From an uncultured Erysipelotrichaceae bacterium (lineage in GTDB: Bacteria > Bacillota_I > Bacilli_A > Erysipelotrichales > Erysipelotrichaceae), in assembly GCA_905201565.1 (NCBI GenBank), contig CAJKOS010000096.1:1-7027 (forward strand): DNA of 7,027 bases, written 5' to 3'. Within the stretch, counting starts at the first letter, position 1, and every line of letters starts with the position of its first letter. The position numbers and the translations under genes were made by a program. The notes beneath the pieces are model-generated. The model was not told the origin of the DNA, ran no database searches, and saw nothing but the letters and a program-made list of their open reading frames with translations. Positions 6,040 to 7,027 of this stretch are shown here, piece by piece.

Positions 6040-6063
6040 AAGAAAAAACCGGATTTCTCCAGT
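6040..6063 (-). terminator. Intrinsic terminator of the ABC ATPase gene
   Basis: Directly after the stop codon, on the minus strand, ACTGGA pairs with TCCGGT (6 bp, one T-G wobble) around a GAAA tetraloop, followed by TTTTTCTTTCTTT. It separates the ABC transcript from the feo operon. Confidence 0.85.
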
Positions 6064-6945
6064 TCATCTTGCCGCCCTTCTTCGTGCACAATAATAGAGA
6101 TATACTTCTTCAAGCCCCAGTTCATCAGTAACAATTCCAAACTCATCAGGAAGTCTGTCGCCGACAAGCCGCAATACCTGTCCATCCTGACGTTGGTATA
6201 AAGAACCAAATCCGTACCGCTTTTGATACATTACAATTTCTTCCGGTGTACATTTCTTTTCTGCCACCTTTCCTGCTATAGATGTAATCAGTTCTTCTGG
6301 TGTTCCAGAACATAAAAGCTTCCCCTTTTTCAATAGCAGCACTTCATTAGCAATGCATTCCACATCTGTAACAACATGTGTCGCCAGTAATACAATCCTG
6401 TCACGGGCAAGTTCTGAAATAATACTGCGGATGCGGATACGTTCCCTTGGATCTACACCAGAAGTAGGTTCATCCAGTATCAAAAGAGATGGTGATCCAA
6501 GCATTCCTGCCGCAAGCAGTGCCCTTTGCCGCATCCCACCAGAATATTGACCAAGTTTGCGATTGGCTACTTTCTTCAATCCAACCATCATTAACATCCT
6601 GTCCGCTTCATCTGCCACTTCCCTGCGGGGAATACCTTTGAGTTCACCCATATAGAATAGAAATTCCCGCGCACTCATTTCCGGATAATAGCCCTGTGAC
6701 TGTGGCATGTAGCCAAGTTCTTTTCTGAAACTTCTGCCCAGTTTCAAAATATCTTCACCATCCCACAAGATCTCTCCAGACTGGTGGCGAAGTGTATCTG
6801 TCAGTAAACCAAACAAGGTGCTTTTGCCAGCCCCGTTAGCACCAAGAATACCATAAATACCAGGTGTGAATGTATAGCTGAAATCGTTCAGCGCCTTCAC
6901 CCTGCCATATGTTTTATTGAGATTTTCTATCGTCAGTTTATGCAT
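6064..6945 (-). CDS. ABC transporter ATP-binding protein (ABC-2/CcmA-like exporter type)
   Basis: With the chosen start the product is 293 residues. It has Walker A GANGAGKST (35-43), a Q-loop Gln at 82, signature YSGGMRQR (134-141), Walker B LLILDEP with catalytic Glu159, a D-loop (SGVD, 162-165) and the switch His190. The nucleotide-binding domain fills roughly 1-220. A C-terminal tail of about 70 residues is poorly conserved, as in ABC-2-type exporters, where membrane subunits are separate polypeptides. The preferred ATG is at 6943-6945, because GGAG (6954-6957) lies 8 nt upstream and the product then begins in the usual way just before LTIENLNKTYG. An in-frame ATG at 6961-6963 would add six residues but has no ribosome binding site. 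The start overlaps the stop of an upstream membrane protein, probably its partner. Substrate unknown. Confidence 0.93.
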   Translation of the reverse strand: MHKLTIENLNKTYGRVKALNDFSYTFTPGIYGILGANGAGKSTLFGLLTDTLRHQSGEILWDGEDILKLGRSFRKELGYMPQSQGYYPEMSAREFLFYMGELKGIPRREVADEADRMLMMVGLKKVANRKLGQYSGGMRQRALLAAGMLGSPSLLILDEPTSGVDPRERIRIRSIISELARDRIVLLATHVVTDVECIANEVLLLKKGKLLCSGTPEELITSIAGKVAEKKCTPEEIVMYQKRYGFGSLYQRQDGQVLRLVGDRLPDEFGIVTDELGLEEVYLYYCARRRAAR

Positions 6946-7027
6946 CGTGTCTTCTCCATTCATACTTTGAAGCAGCCATTGAAACTACCCCACATACTAT
7001 CCACACAAATAGCCACACAAACGTTTT
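6938..7027 (-). CDS. C-terminus of an unidentified membrane protein, 5' end cut by window edge
   Basis: One minus-strand frame is open from the right edge to a TAA at 6938-6940, giving 29 residues. The pattern is a hydrophobic stretch (FVWLFVWIVCGVVSMAA) followed by a short basic tail (KYEWRRHDA), as at the end of a membrane protein. Its stop overlaps the ABC ATPase start by 8 nt in ATGCATAA, the arrangement of translationally coupled genes. It could be an ABC permease or a small regulatory membrane protein; the visible part is too short to assign a family. The other two minus-strand frames meet stops within this stretch, which supports the choice. Confidence 0.55.
   Translation of the reverse strand, partial: KTFVWLFVWIVCGVVSMAASKYEWRRHDA
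6951..6957 (-). promoter_or_regulatory. Ribosome binding site deciding the ABC ATPase start
   Basis: GGAGAAG on the minus strand ends 5 nt before the ATG at 6945 (GGAG core to ATG is 8 nt). It lies inside the 3' end of the upstream reading frame and supports the internal ATG over the one at 6963. Confidence 0.6.

Noticed and set aside
5851..6063. Riboswitch in the feo leader
   Set aside because: The predicted transcript start leaves a leader of only about 40 nt before feoA, too short for a structured aptamer plus expression platform.
6021..6209. A 62-codon minus-strand open frame overlapping the end of the ABC ATPase
   Set aside because: It lies in a different frame over the conserved ATPase 3' end and its terminator, and lacks a ribosome binding site or recognisable domain.
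6943..6963. The ATG at 6961-6963 as the ABC ATPase start
   Set aside because: It has no Shine-Dalgarno sequence, whereas the in-frame ATG at 6943-6945 has GGAG 8 nt upstream and gives a more usual N-terminus.

Overview
The window looks like chromosomal DNA from an anaerobic, moderate-GC member of the Bacillota (Firmicutes). The reasons are strong AGGAGG-type ribosome binding sites, a SpoVB-type flippase, a FeoA-FeoA-FeoB cassette with a Cys-rich FeoB-associated protein, and a DUF3793 protein paired with a short-chain flavodoxin. A gut Erysipelotrichia or Clostridia lineage is plausible, but family level cannot be settled from this sequence. No mobile element, rRNA, tRNA or CRISPR array is visible. 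Every gene is on the minus strand, so transcription runs from high to low coordinates.

In order of transcription, the window opens with the last 29 codons of an unidentified membrane protein (6938-7027). It overlaps the start of an ABC transporter ATPase (6064-6945), which ends in a clear intrinsic terminator. Next is a 95-bp block of four 23-bp tandem repeats (5928-6022), then a recognisable promoter (5894-5922) covered by two GTTAGT/ACTAAC inverted repeats. This promoter drives feoA1, feoA2, feoB and a small membrane protein carrying a Cys-rich stretch and an HMA metal-binding domain. The four genes are spaced 6 to 11 nt apart, and the operon closes with a hairpin at 2522-2547.

Immediately after that hairpin is another GTTAGT-N4-ACTAAC palindrome, followed by a two-gene unit: a DUF3793 protein and a short flavodoxin, 6 nt apart, ending in a strong terminator at 1482-1505. 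The last gene is a SpoVB/PST-type polysaccharide or lipid-linked precursor flippase, whose 3' end runs off the left edge.

The central reading is an iron-starvation module. Ferrous iron uptake (FeoA, FeoA, FeoB, HMA partner) and an iron-sparing electron carrier (flavodoxin, with DUF3793) appear to share one operator motif and so probably one metal-sensing repressor, which is not encoded here. Least explained are the 23-bp repeat array abutting the feo promoter, the roughly 100-residue highly acidic extracytoplasmic insert in FeoB, and the role of DUF3793.
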